A DNA stretch of 64,000 nucleotides from contig NZ_CP028158.1 of NCBI RefSeq assembly GCF_003030345.1, positions 5,890,001 through 5,954,000 of the forward strand, written 5' to 3'. A program made the position numbers and the translations under genes. Of this stretch, positions 8,799 to 16,728 are shown piece after piece. The notes beneath the pieces are model-generated. The model was not told where the DNA came from and did not search any database. It worked only from the letters and a program-made list of their open reading frames with translations. Numbering within the stretch: the stretch's first letter is position 1; the number at the start of each line of letters is the position of its first letter. Source of the stretch: Plantactinospora sp. BC1 (GTDB lineage: Bacteria > Actinomycetota > Actinomycetes > Mycobacteriales > Micromonosporaceae).

Positions 8799-9761
8799 GT
8801 GACATCGACTCCGACGGCACCGCCGGTCGAGGCTGGGCGGGCGGCCGACGTACCCGGAAGGCCGGCCCGGCGTCGGCGGCGCCGGATCGGCCGGTTCAGC
8901 CCCCGCGACATCGCGGTGATCGGGCTGCTGCTCGGCCTGCCGCTGCTGCTCGACCTGGCGCTGATCTGGGGGCCGGCGCTCGCCTCGATCGGGCTGTCGT
9001 TCACCTCCTGGGACGGGCTGGGCGAGATCCGGCCGGTCGGGCTGGACAACTACGTCAACATCGTCAGCAACTATCCGCCGTTCTGGCCGGCGGTCTGGCA
9101 CAACCTGCTCTGGCTCGCCTTCCTCGGCCTGGTCGCCACCCCGTTCGGGCTGTTCCTGGCGGTGCTGCTGGACCGGGAGATGCGGTTCACCCGCTTCTAC
9201 CAGACCGCCTTCTATCTGCCGGTGGTGCTCTCGCTGGCGGTGGTCGGCTTCCTCGCCCAGCTCATCTTCTCCCGCGACTACGGGGCCGCGAACGCGCTCC
9301 TGGGCCGGGCCGACAACCCGGTCGACTGGCTCGGCGACCCGTCGATCAACCTCTGGTCGGTACTGCTGCTGGTCGGCTGGCGGCACGTCGGGTACGTCAT
9401 GCTGCTCTACCTGGCCGGGCTGAAGGCCGTCGACCCGGCCCTGAAGGAGGCGGCGGCGATCGACGGGGCGAACGAGCCGCAGACCTTCTTCCGGGTGGTG
9501 TTCCCGACGCTGCGGCCGGTCAACGTGATCGTCCTGGTGATCACCGTCATCGAGGCGCTGCGGGCGTTCGACATCGTCTACGCGATCAACCGGGGGCGGA
9601 ATGGGCTTGAGCTGCTCTCGGTGCTGGTCACCGACAACATCGTCGGGGAGGCGAGCCGGATCGGGTACGGGTCGGCGATCGCGGTGATCCTGCTGCTGAT
9701 CTCCACCGGCTTCATCGCGGTCTACCTGGTGCAGGTCTTCCGGCGGGAGGACGAGGCATGA
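8799..9761 (+). CDS. Sugar ABC importer permease, MalF/UgpA type
   Basis: A 320-residue inner-membrane permease with six core helices and the cytoplasmic EAA loop EAAAIDGANEPQTFFRVVFP that docks on the ATPase. The GTG at 8799 lies 13 bp after the binding-protein stop. The N-terminal 35 residues are a polar, basic cytoplasmic extension. Its stop overlaps the ATG of the second permease (ATGA), so the two subunits are coupled. Confidence 0.92.
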   Translation: MTSTPTAPPVEAGRAADVPGRPARRRRRRIGRFSPRDIAVIGLLLGLPLLLDLALIWGPALASIGLSFTSWDGLGEIRPVGLDNYVNIVSNYPPFWPAVWHNLLWLAFLGLVATPFGLFLAVLLDREMRFTRFYQTAFYLPVVLSLAVVGFLAQLIFSRDYGAANALLGRADNPVDWLGDPSINLWSVLLLVGWRHVGYVMLLYLAGLKAVDPALKEAAAIDGANEPQTFFRVVFPTLRPVNVIVLVITVIEALRAFDIVYAINRGRNGLELLSVLVTDNIVGEASRIGYGSAIAVILLLISTGFIAVYLVQVFRREDEA

Positions 9762-10690
9762 GCGTAGGTGTCGGGGAACGGGTCGCTGCTGGGGGCCGGT
9801 CGACGGTGGGTGGCAGTTCGCGCCGGAAGCGGCCGGCGAGCCCGTGGCGGGTGGTGATCCGGGTCTTCCTCTGGGCGATGGCGCTGGGCTGGCTCGTGCC
9901 ACTACTGCTGCCGCTCTACGCCTCGCTGCGGCCGTACGCGGAGACCGCCGCCGAGGGGTACTTCTCGCTGCCGAAGACGCTGAACTTCGACTACTACGTG
10001 CAGGCGTGGCAGGGCGGCAACCTGCCCCGGCACTTCCTGAACACGCTGCTGGTCGCCGTACCGGCGGTGGTGTTGACGCTCTTCTTCGCCTCGTTCGTGG
10101 CGTTCCTGATCTCACGGCGCCGGCTGCCCGGCGGGCGCCTGCTGTTGATCCTCTTCACCGCCGGCAACCTGCTGCCGCAGCAGGTGGTGCTGACCCCGCT
10201 CTACCTGATGTACACCAAGCTGCCGCTGCCGTGGTGGATGAGCTGGCCGTCCGAGCTGGTCTACGACTCGTACTGGGGGATCATCGCGATCCACGTCGCG
10301 TTCCAGACCGGATTCTGTGTCTTCGTGCTGAGCAACTACATGGACACCATCCCGCGCGAGCTGATCGAGGCAGCGACGGTGGACGGGGCCGGGGTGTGGC
10401 GGCAGTACTGGCGGGTGGTGCTGCCGCTGGTCCGCCCGGCGCTCGGTGCGCTCGGCACCCTGGAGTTCGCCTGGATCTACAACGACTTCCTCTGGGCGGT
10501 GGTGCTGATGTCCACCGGCGACAAGCTGCCGGTGACCAGCGCGCTGAACAATCTGCGGTCGGTGTACTTCACCGACTACAACCTGCTGGCGGCCGGTTCG
10601 ATCCTGGTCGCCCTGCCGACGCTGATCGTCTTCTTCGTGCTGCAACGGCAGTTCGTCGCCGGGCTGACGCTCGGCGCCAACAAGGGCTGA
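9758..10690 (+). CDS. Sugar ABC importer permease, MalG/UgpE type
   Basis: A 310-residue permease that pairs with the preceding MalF-type subunit; its ATG overlaps the upstream stop. The EAA loop is EAATVDGAGVWRQYWRVVLP. Six helices and the C-terminal LGANKG end are typical of CUT1 MalG proteins. The last 23 bases, including the TGA, are repeated twice more immediately downstream (see the repeat at 10668-10736). Confidence 0.92.
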   Translation: MSVGVGERVAAGGRSTVGGSSRRKRPASPWRVVIRVFLWAMALGWLVPLLLPLYASLRPYAETAAEGYFSLPKTLNFDYYVQAWQGGNLPRHFLNTLLVAVPAVVLTLFFASFVAFLISRRRLPGGRLLLILFTAGNLLPQQVVLTPLYLMYTKLPLPWWMSWPSELVYDSYWGIIAIHVAFQTGFCVFVLSNYMDTIPRELIEAATVDGAGVWRQYWRVVLPLVRPALGALGTLEFAWIYNDFLWAVVLMSTGDKLPVTSALNNLRSVYFTDYNLLAAGSILVALPTLIVFFVLQRQFVAGLTLGANKG

Positions 10691-10736
10691 GGTTGGGCGT
10701 CGACAAGGGCTGACCCTGGGCGTCGACGAGGGCTGA
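10668..10736 (+). repeat. 23-bp tandem repeat containing the permease stop codon
   Basis: Three consecutive 23-bp units end at 10690, 10713 and 10736, each finishing in a form of AAGGGCTGA or GAGGGCTGA. The first unit is the coding end of the permease, including its stop; the next two are non-coding copies. Units 1 and 2 match at 18 of 23 positions, and units 2 and 3 are closer. Confidence 0.8.
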
Positions 10737-10796
10737 CCCGAATCCGACCGGGCGGGGTGGTGGCGCTCACACCGGCTGCCGCGCTTTGCTGGAACG

Positions 10797-11279
10797 GTGA
10801 CGCTCTATTACCGGGACGACACGGTACGGGTAACCTCCGAGACCATCCACGTGAACGGGCACACCGTGCCGGTCGCCGAGGTGTCGTACGTCTGGCATGC
10901 CAGGGGCCCGGGTACGGCCCGGACCCGGGGCCGGATCGCCGGTCGGGGCGTACTCATCTTTCTGCTGTCGATCCCGCCGCTGGTGGTGATCGTCTGCGTG
11001 CTGTCGCTGGCGTACTCGGCACAGGACCGGGGCGAGTGGAAGCTGGCGGCGATCGTCCTGGCGGTATTCGTCGTCGGTGCGTTGGCCCTCTTCCCGTTCC
11101 TGGAGGTCCCGCTGTACTGGCTCGACCGGTCGTACGAGCGCGGCGCGAAGGTGCAGGAGCTGTGGGTGCAGTACCGGGGCGAGGAGGCGATGCTGCTGCG
11201 CAGCTCGGACGCGCTGCGGTTCGGGCAGATCTACCGGGCGATCCAGCGCGCCATCGAACAGCACTCCCCTGAGGGATGA
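10797..11279 (+). CDS. DUF6232-family membrane protein (copy 2)
   Basis: A 160-residue paralogue of the 5826-6305 protein, starting at the GTG at 10797 (TLYYRDDTVRVTSETIHVNG). It has the same order: a short beta module, two transmembrane helices (about residues 50-72 and 80-100), then a DRSYERGAK segment and a tail with LRFGQIYRAIQRAIEQ. The two copies flank the Rpn gene and the sugar importer. Function is unknown. Confidence 0.75.
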   Translation: MTLYYRDDTVRVTSETIHVNGHTVPVAEVSYVWHARGPGTARTRGRIAGRGVLIFLLSIPPLVVIVCVLSLAYSAQDRGEWKLAAIVLAVFVVGALALFPFLEVPLYWLDRSYERGAKVQELWVQYRGEEAMLLRSSDALRFGQIYRAIQRAIEQHSPEG

Positions 11280-11382
11280 CAGCCCACCGACACCCAGATG
11301 TGGGCGGTCCACCGCGATCTGATCCGACCACCGACCACCGACACCCGCTCGCGATCACGAGCCGGGCGGGTACCGCTGGGGA

Positions 11383-12210
11383 TCACCAGGCAGCCGCGTA
11401 CCGCTCGGCGAGGTCGAGCGTACGGCGGGCCGCCGCCACCATGGCCCGGTCGGCGAAGCGACCGTCCGGGAGTACCACCGCGCCGGAGTCCCGGGTCTGT
11501 GCCTCGGCGACCGCGTCGAGCAGCTCCCGGGCCCGGGACACCTCCTCGGCCGACGGCCGAAACGCCGCAACGATCACCGGCAACTGCCGGGGATGGATGG
11601 CGGTCCGGCCGACGAAACCCATCCGGCGGCCGGCCGCGCAGGACTCGGCCAGTCCGGCCAGGTCGGTGACGTTGGCGTACACCGGCAGGAGCGGGGGCGG
11701 CAGGCCGGCGGCGCGGGCGGCGACGACGATCCGGCCGCGTACCCAGGCGAGCCCGTCCTCGGCGGTCACCCCGAGGTCGGAGCGCAGGTCCGCCTCGCCG
11801 AGCCCGATCGAGGCGACCGCCGGATCTGCCCCGGCAATCTCGTACGCCCGCTCCACCCCGACCGCCGACTCGACCAGCGGATGCAGCGGCACCGGCACCC
11901 GCGCGGCGACCGTCCGCACCGCCTCCGGTGACTCCACTTTGGGCAGTCGCAGCCCGGCCAGCCCCGGCGCACCGGCCAGCGCGTCGAGGTCGGCGGCGAC
12001 GTCCGGTCCGGTCAGCTCGTTGACCCGGACGAAGACCGGTACCCGATGGGGGGCGGCGACGAACTCGGCGGCGGCGTCCCGGGCGTACGCCTTGCGGGTC
12101 GCCACCACCGCGTCCTCCAGGTCCACGATCACCGCGTCGGCACCGGAGTCGACCGCCTTGCCGAACCGGTCGGGCCGGTCGCCCGGCACGTAGAGCAGGG
12201 TGAGCAGCAT
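11383..12210 (-). CDS. HpcH/HpaI aldolase, citrate-lyase beta (CitE-like)
   Basis: A 275-residue CitE-like protein. The ATG at 12210 overlaps the stop of the CoA-transferase gene (ATGA), showing coupling. Visible motifs are LLYVPGDRPDRF with VIVDLEDAV near the N-terminus, and LVESAVGVERA with IGLGEADLRSDLG, which hold the Glu and Asp ligands for Mg. Stand-alone CitE-like enzymes cleave or form beta-hydroxyacyl-CoA thioesters such as malyl-CoA or citramalyl-CoA. Coupling to a class III CoA-transferase suggests a pathway in which an acid is activated with CoA and then split. The exact acid is not determinable. Confidence 0.85.
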   Translation of the reverse strand: MLLTLLYVPGDRPDRFGKAVDSGADAVIVDLEDAVVATRKAYARDAAAEFVAAPHRVPVFVRVNELTGPDVAADLDALAGAPGLAGLRLPKVESPEAVRTVAARVPVPLHPLVESAVGVERAYEIAGADPAVASIGLGEADLRSDLGVTAEDGLAWVRGRIVVAARAAGLPPPLLPVYANVTDLAGLAESCAAGRRMGFVGRTAIHPRQLPVIVAAFRPSAEEVSRARELLDAVAEAQTRDSGAVVLPDGRFADRAMVAAARRTLDLAERYAAAW

Positions 12211-13415
12211 CAGACCGCTCCCGCCGCCCGCAACTGCGCGATCTCCTCGGCGGTGAGGCCGAGCGCGGCCAACACCTCGTCGGTGTCCTGGCCGTGTGCC
12301 CGGCCGGTGTGCCGGATCCGTCCCGGCGTGCCGGACATCCGGAACGGCACGTTCTGCATCCGCACCGGCCCGAGGTCGGGATCGGCCACCGAGACCGCCG
12401 TTCCCAGCGCCGTGTACTGCGGATCGGCGAGGATGTCGGGTACGTCGTAGATCGGCGCGACCGCCGCCTGCGCCTCCTCGAAGGCGGCCACCACCTCGTC
12501 CCGGTCCCGCGCCGCCACCCAGCTCCCGACGGCGGCGTCCAGCTCGTCGGCGTGTGCGGCCCGTCCGCTGCCGGTGCCGAACCACGGCTCGTCGATCAGT
12601 TCAGGGCGGCCGACCAGCCGGAGCACCCGCTCGGCGATGCTCTGCGCACTGGTCGACACCGCCACCCAGCGCCCGTCCGCGCACCGGTACGTGTTCCGGG
12701 GCGCGTTGTTGTTCGACCGGTTGCCGAGCCGGGGCTGGATATAGCCGAGCTGGTCGTACCAGGTGATCTGCGGGCCGAGCATGGCCATGATCGGCTCGAT
12801 GATCGCCAGGTCGACCACCTGACCGGCGCCGGTGACGTCCCGGGCGCGCAGCGCCAGCATCACCGCGTAGGCGGTGGCGAGCGCGGTCACCGAGTCGGCC
12901 AGCCCGAACGGCGGCAACGTCGGCGGGCCGTCCGGCTCGCCGGTCGCGGCGGCGAACCCGCTCATCGCCTCGGCGAGGGTGCCGAACCCGGGCCGCCGGG
13001 CGTACGGGCCGAACTGGCCGAAGCCGCTGATTCGGGCGATCACCAGCCGGGGGTTGACCGCGTGCAGCTCGGCCGGGCCGATCCCCCAGCGCTCCAGGGT
13101 GCCGGGCCGGAAGTTCTCCACCAGTACGTCGGCGTCGGCGACCAGTCGGCGGAGTAGCTCGGCGCCGGCCGGGTCGGAGAGGTTGGCGGTGACGGTCCGC
13201 TTGTTGCGGCCGAGCACCTTCCACCACAACCCGATCCCGTCCTTCGCCGGCCCGTGTCCCCGGGACGGGTCGGGTTTCGCCGGGTGCTCCACCTTGACCA
13301 CCTCGGCACCGAAGTCGCCGAGGAACGCGGTGGCGAGCGGCCCGGCGAACAGGGTGGCCAGCTCCACCACCTTCACCCCGGCCAGCGCGGCCGGAGCGGC
13401 GTCGCTCGTGGTCAC
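12210..13415 (-). CDS. Class III (CaiB/BaiF) CoA-transferase
   Basis: A 401-residue family III CoA-transferase. The GTG at 13415 follows GGGAGGACTGCC. The N-terminus has the family start LAGVKVVELATLFAGP and the segment FGAEVVKVEHP. The aspartate that forms the acyl anhydride is best matched by Asp174 in GLADSVTALA. It transfers CoA between carboxylic acids. It is translationally coupled to the CitE-like lyase downstream, and its start overlaps the stop of the small beta-propeller-like gene upstream (GTGA). Confidence 0.88.
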   Translation of the reverse strand: MTTSDAAPAALAGVKVVELATLFAGPLATAFLGDFGAEVVKVEHPAKPDPSRGHGPAKDGIGLWWKVLGRNKRTVTANLSDPAGAELLRRLVADADVLVENFRPGTLERWGIGPAELHAVNPRLVIARISGFGQFGPYARRPGFGTLAEAMSGFAAATGEPDGPPTLPPFGLADSVTALATAYAVMLALRARDVTGAGQVVDLAIIEPIMAMLGPQITWYDQLGYIQPRLGNRSNNNAPRNTYRCADGRWVAVSTSAQSIAERVLRLVGRPELIDEPWFGTGSGRAAHADELDAAVGSWVAARDRDEVVAAFEEAQAAVAPIYDVPDILADPQYTALGTAVSVADPDLGPVRMQNVPFRMSGTPGRIRHTGRAHGQDTDEVLAALGLTAEEIAQLRAAGAV

Positions 13416-13762
13416 GGCAGTCCTCCCGTCGAGTCGACCGACGACACGAAGACGTCGCCGTTGCCGAGCGCCGCGGCACCGGCCGGACTGCCCGCCGTCA
13501 AGCCGCTGACCAGCAGTTTTCCGTCGCCGGCCCGGGTGGCGTAGGCGTTCTCCTCGCCGAAGGCGTCCACCGCGTCGTCCCGGGCGGTGCCGTACTGCGC
13601 CGCCAGCACCTGCCTGCCGCGCCGGTCCAGCCGCAGGGTCAGCACGTCCGCCGCACCGGCCGGTACGCCCAGGGCACCGCGGGTGAAGCCGACCACCGCG
13701 ACCTCGCCGTCGGGCAGCGCCAGCACCTCGGCCAGACCGCCGAGCCGCCATGGTCTCCTCAT
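13412..13762 (-). CDS. Small SBBP/beta-propeller-like protein, probable remnant
   Basis: A 116-residue protein starting at the ATG at 13762 behind a strong GAGGGAGAGGACCGG. It contains LTLRLDRRGRQVLAAQYG followed by RDDAVDAFGEENAYATRAGD, then LLVSGLTAGSP and NGDVFVSSVD, which looks like one and a half SBBP/delta-60-type beta-propeller repeats. Full propeller proteins have five or more such blades and a secretion signal; neither is present here. It may be a remnant of a larger gene or a free-standing fragment kept for coupling: its stop overlaps the CoA-transferase start. Family assignment is by pattern only. Confidence 0.5.
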   Translation of the reverse strand: MRRPWRLGGLAEVLALPDGEVAVVGFTRGALGVPAGAADVLTLRLDRRGRQVLAAQYGTARDDAVDAFGEENAYATRAGDGKLLVSGLTAGSPAGAAALGNGDVFVSSVDSTGGLP

Positions 13763-13819
13763 CCGGTCCTCTCCCTCAGCTCCACGACATCGGCGGTCGC
13801 ACGGGGCGACGGCGCACGG

Positions 13820-15772
13820 TCACAGGTCGACGGCACAGCGGAAGCCGATCGACTCCGAGCGGGTGAGTCCGGCGCCGAGGGTCAGCAGCTTCACCGACGC
13901 CTCCGGCGGTTGCGGTCCGCCGTCGAGATACCAGTCCGAGCCGTCCGCCCGGTACGCGGCACCGCCCTTGAGGATCACGAACCGGGTACGCCCGTCGGTG
14001 TGCTCGCTCTCGGTCAGGTTCCAGACCAGCGGCTCGACCCGGCGCAGCAGTCCCGACTCGGCGGCGACCTGCCACTCGTCCTCGGTCGGCAGCCGCAGCC
14101 CAGCCCAGGCCGCGTACGCCCGGGCGTCGGCCAGCTCCACGTGCGTGGCCGGCCCGTCGGCCGGTCCCGGCAGCCCACCGTCCGCCCACGGCCAGCGCTC
14201 CGGCCGGAGCGGGCGATAGCCGGTGACCCGGACGAACTCGGCGTACTCGGCGACGGTCACCTCCCGCTCGGCGATGGCGAGCCGTCCAACTTCGACGGCG
14301 CGACGCAGGGTCACCGGCTGGTGCAGCCGGGGCGGCAGTGGCTTCCACTCGTCGACGTACGGCGCCTCGCCGTAGAGCCCGGTCTCGCGCTGCCGGTACC
14401 GGACCAGCAACTCCCGCCGCCCGCCGTCGACCGCCCGCATCCCGTCGGGTACGTCGTCGCGGCGCACCACCGGCGCGGCCCGGCGGACCGCTGCCCGGGC
14501 CGGGAAGTTCGGGTCACCTCCGGCGGGGGCGTGCCGGGGCAGCGTCAACTCCTCGACCGTGGCGAGCACGGCGGCGATCCCACCCGCCGGCAGTGCCCCG
14601 CCGACGGCTACCCGACCGGGACCGGCCGGGGTGGCGGTCAGCTCGGCACCGGTGGTCAGCTCGTACCAGCGGTGACCGGGGCGGTCCTCGGTGACCAGCC
14701 ACGGCCCGTCGTACGCCCCGCCCCGGTTGACGACCGTCCACAGCGGAGTGTCGTCGTGCAGCCAGCGGGAGGCGTACACCTCGGTCCCGACGACGTGGTC
14801 GGCGAGCGGGGTCCAGTCCTCGGCGCGCAGCCAGGCCGCGTGGCCGCGCTGGACCCGGCGCATCGCCCGCAGCAGCGCCCGGTCCCGCTCGTTCCAGCCG
14901 ACCCAGACCCCGAAGACGCTCTCCCAGACCAGCACCCCGACCCCGTTGAGCCAGGCCGAGTGCAGCTCGTCGAGGTGGTCGCGGTGCCAGCGCCGGGTGT
15001 GGTGCAGCATGTGCCGCCGCTCGAACCACTTGGCCCGCAGCACCCCCGGCACCGGCGAGTCGGCGAACCACTGCGCCCAGGACATCGCGTGGTCGGCGAT
15101 CCGGGCCAGCGGCACCCGCGACTCGCCCTCCAGCACCATCCCGGGCCGGACGGCGTCCAGGGTCTTCCGAAGCTCGCCCGCGCCCTCCTTGAGGGTGTCC
15201 AGGAAGACGCCGTCCACGCCCAGCCAGCCGGCGAGCGCGGCGACCTCGTCGGCGTCGGAGCGCTGCGCCCGACGGGTACCGACGTCCCACGGGTTGTAGT
15301 CGACGAAGACCCGGACGCCCCGCGCCTGGAACGCCCGGACCAGCTCGGGCAGCTCCGCCACCTGCCGGTAGAAGTCGAACTGGTTGCGGTCGTCCAGCCC
15401 GATCACCGGGTACGCGTGCCAGAGCACCACCCCGTCGAAGCCGCCGAAGTCGCGTTCCGCACGGTCGAGGAAGCCCTCGACGGTGAAGACGCCGCGCTCG
15501 GCGTCGTAGAGCGTCTCGTCCCAGAGCCAGACCAGGCAGACGGTGAAGCAGTCCCCGGCGATCTCGGCGTAGTGCCCGCCGTCGTAGCCGAGCCGGGCCC
15601 GCGCCTCGGTCCGCCACCGGGTCAGCCGATCCCGCCAGGCCGGCCACCGGGCCGGATCCTCCGGGGCGGCGAAGATCTTCGCCTCGTCCAGCACCGACAG
15701 GTCGGCGTGCGCTGCCAAAGGCACCGCCGCGGGCAGGTCGATCGGCCTCGGGACATAGGGGTTGAAGGTCAT
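13820..15772 (-). CDS. TIM-barrel glycosidase-like protein fused to an FGE/SUMF1-like domain
   Basis: A 650-residue two-part protein; its ATG overlaps the ribokinase stop (ATGA). Residues 1 to about 430 look like a glycoside-hydrolase-type TIM barrel: strand ends include VLWHAYPVIGLD, VFVDYNPWD, DGVFLDTLKEG and VLEGESR, whose Asp and Glu could be catalytic acids. The C-terminal 200 residues match the SUMF1/formylglycine-generating fold (REVTVAEYAEFVRVTGYRP, ARAYAAWAGLRLPTEDEW, final IGFRCAVDL). The paired cysteines that bind copper in true FGE are not seen, so the domain is probably structural or ligand-binding. No signal peptide is visible, so it likely acts in the cytoplasm on an imported glycoconjugate (inference). 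Confidence 0.65.
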   Translation of the reverse strand: MTFNPYVPRPIDLPAAVPLAAHADLSVLDEAKIFAAPEDPARWPAWRDRLTRWRTEARARLGYDGGHYAEIAGDCFTVCLVWLWDETLYDAERGVFTVEGFLDRAERDFGGFDGVVLWHAYPVIGLDDRNQFDFYRQVAELPELVRAFQARGVRVFVDYNPWDVGTRRAQRSDADEVAALAGWLGVDGVFLDTLKEGAGELRKTLDAVRPGMVLEGESRVPLARIADHAMSWAQWFADSPVPGVLRAKWFERRHMLHHTRRWHRDHLDELHSAWLNGVGVLVWESVFGVWVGWNERDRALLRAMRRVQRGHAAWLRAEDWTPLADHVVGTEVYASRWLHDDTPLWTVVNRGGAYDGPWLVTEDRPGHRWYELTTGAELTATPAGPGRVAVGGALPAGGIAAVLATVEELTLPRHAPAGGDPNFPARAAVRRAAPVVRRDDVPDGMRAVDGGRRELLVRYRQRETGLYGEAPYVDEWKPLPPRLHQPVTLRRAVEVGRLAIAEREVTVAEYAEFVRVTGYRPLRPERWPWADGGLPGPADGPATHVELADARAYAAWAGLRLPTEDEWQVAAESGLLRRVEPLVWNLTESEHTDGRTRFVILKGGAAYRADGSDWYLDGGPQPPEASVKLLTLGAGLTRSESIGFRCAVDL

Positions 15773-16728
15773 GCCGGCTCCGGATAGCTCTCTGCGTAGA
15801 GGGCGTCGATCTCGTCCCGGGTGGGCAGCGCGGTGGAGGCGCCGGGCCGCCGCGCACAGGCGGCACCCGCCGCGCAGGCCCAGCGCAGCGCCGCCGTCAC
15901 CGCCGCCGGCTCCACCGGCCCGCCCCGCTGCGCCCAGGCCACCGCCAGGGCACCGGTGAAGGCGTCCCCGGCCGCGGTGGTGTCGACCGCCTCGACCCTC
16001 GGCGCCTCGACCGCCAGCCGCAGGCCGAGCCGGTCGGCGTAGCGGGCGCCGTCGGCGCCGAGCGTGAGCACCACCCGGGGTACCAGGGCCAGTAGCGCGT
16101 CCAGCAGCGCCGCCACGCCGGTCTCGGTGGCGACGCCGGCCACCACGGCCGCCTCGACCTCGTTGACCACCAGCAGGTCGACGACGTCGAGCAGCTCCGC
16201 CGGCAGCGCGCGGGCCGGCGCGGCGTTCAACACCACAGTGGTACCGGCGCCCCGGCCCCACCGCGCGGCCTGGGCGACCGCCGTCAGCGGTACCTCCAAC
16301 TGGCAGAGCAGCACGTCCGCCGCCTCCACCGTCGTCCGGTCGTCCGCGTCCAGGCTGGTCAGTTCGCCGTTCGCGCCCGGCGCCACCACGATCAGGTTTT
16401 CGGCCTGCGCGTCCACCGCGATCAGCGCCACCCCGGACGGACCCGGCACGGTACGCAGCCGGCGCAGGTCCACCCCCGCCTCCGCCAGGTTGCTCCGGAG
16501 CTGGTCGGCGAAGCCGTCCTGCCCGACCGCGCCGACGAAGTCGCACCTGGCCCCGGCCCGGGCGGCCGCCACCGCCTGGTTGGCGCCCTTGCCGCCGGGA
16601 ACGGTCCGCAGCGCGTCGCCGAGCACCGTCTCGCCGGGCCGGGGCAGCGTCGGCGTCGACACCACCAGATCCAGGTTGGCGCTGCCGACCACCACCACCC
16701 GGACCTCGCCCGATCCCACCGTCGTCAT
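15769..16728 (-). CDS. rbsK: Ribokinase (PfkB family)
   Basis: A 319-residue sugar kinase. The N-terminus VVVGSANLDLVV, the substrate motif PGGKGANQAVAAARAG and the C-terminal ATP/anion-hole motif DTTAAGDAFTGAL with its catalytic Asp are all present and fit ribokinase. It phosphorylates ribose to ribose 5-phosphate. Its ATG overlaps the stop of an ADP-ribosylglycohydrolase gene and its stop overlaps the next start, so it sits inside a tightly coupled operon. That context suggests its ribose comes from hydrolysis of ribosyl conjugates. A second ribokinase is at 25900-26796. Confidence 0.88.
   Translation of the reverse strand: MTTVGSGEVRVVVVGSANLDLVVSTPTLPRPGETVLGDALRTVPGGKGANQAVAAARAGARCDFVGAVGQDGFADQLRSNLAEAGVDLRRLRTVPGPSGVALIAVDAQAENLIVVAPGANGELTSLDADDRTTVEAADVLLCQLEVPLTAVAQAARWGRGAGTTVVLNAAPARALPAELLDVVDLLVVNEVEAAVVAGVATETGVAALLDALLALVPRVVLTLGADGARYADRLGLRLAVEAPRVEAVDTTAAGDAFTGALAVAWAQRGGPVEPAAVTAALRWACAAGAACARRPGASTALPTRDEIDALYAESYPEPA

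Noticed and set aside
11280-11382. Terminator between DUF6232 copy 2 and the CitE-like gene
   Set aside because: Only 5-bp stems are visible, too weak to call.
13820-15772. Genuine formylglycine-generating enzyme or sulfatase activator
   Set aside because: The copper-binding cysteine pair is missing and no sulfatase gene is linked.
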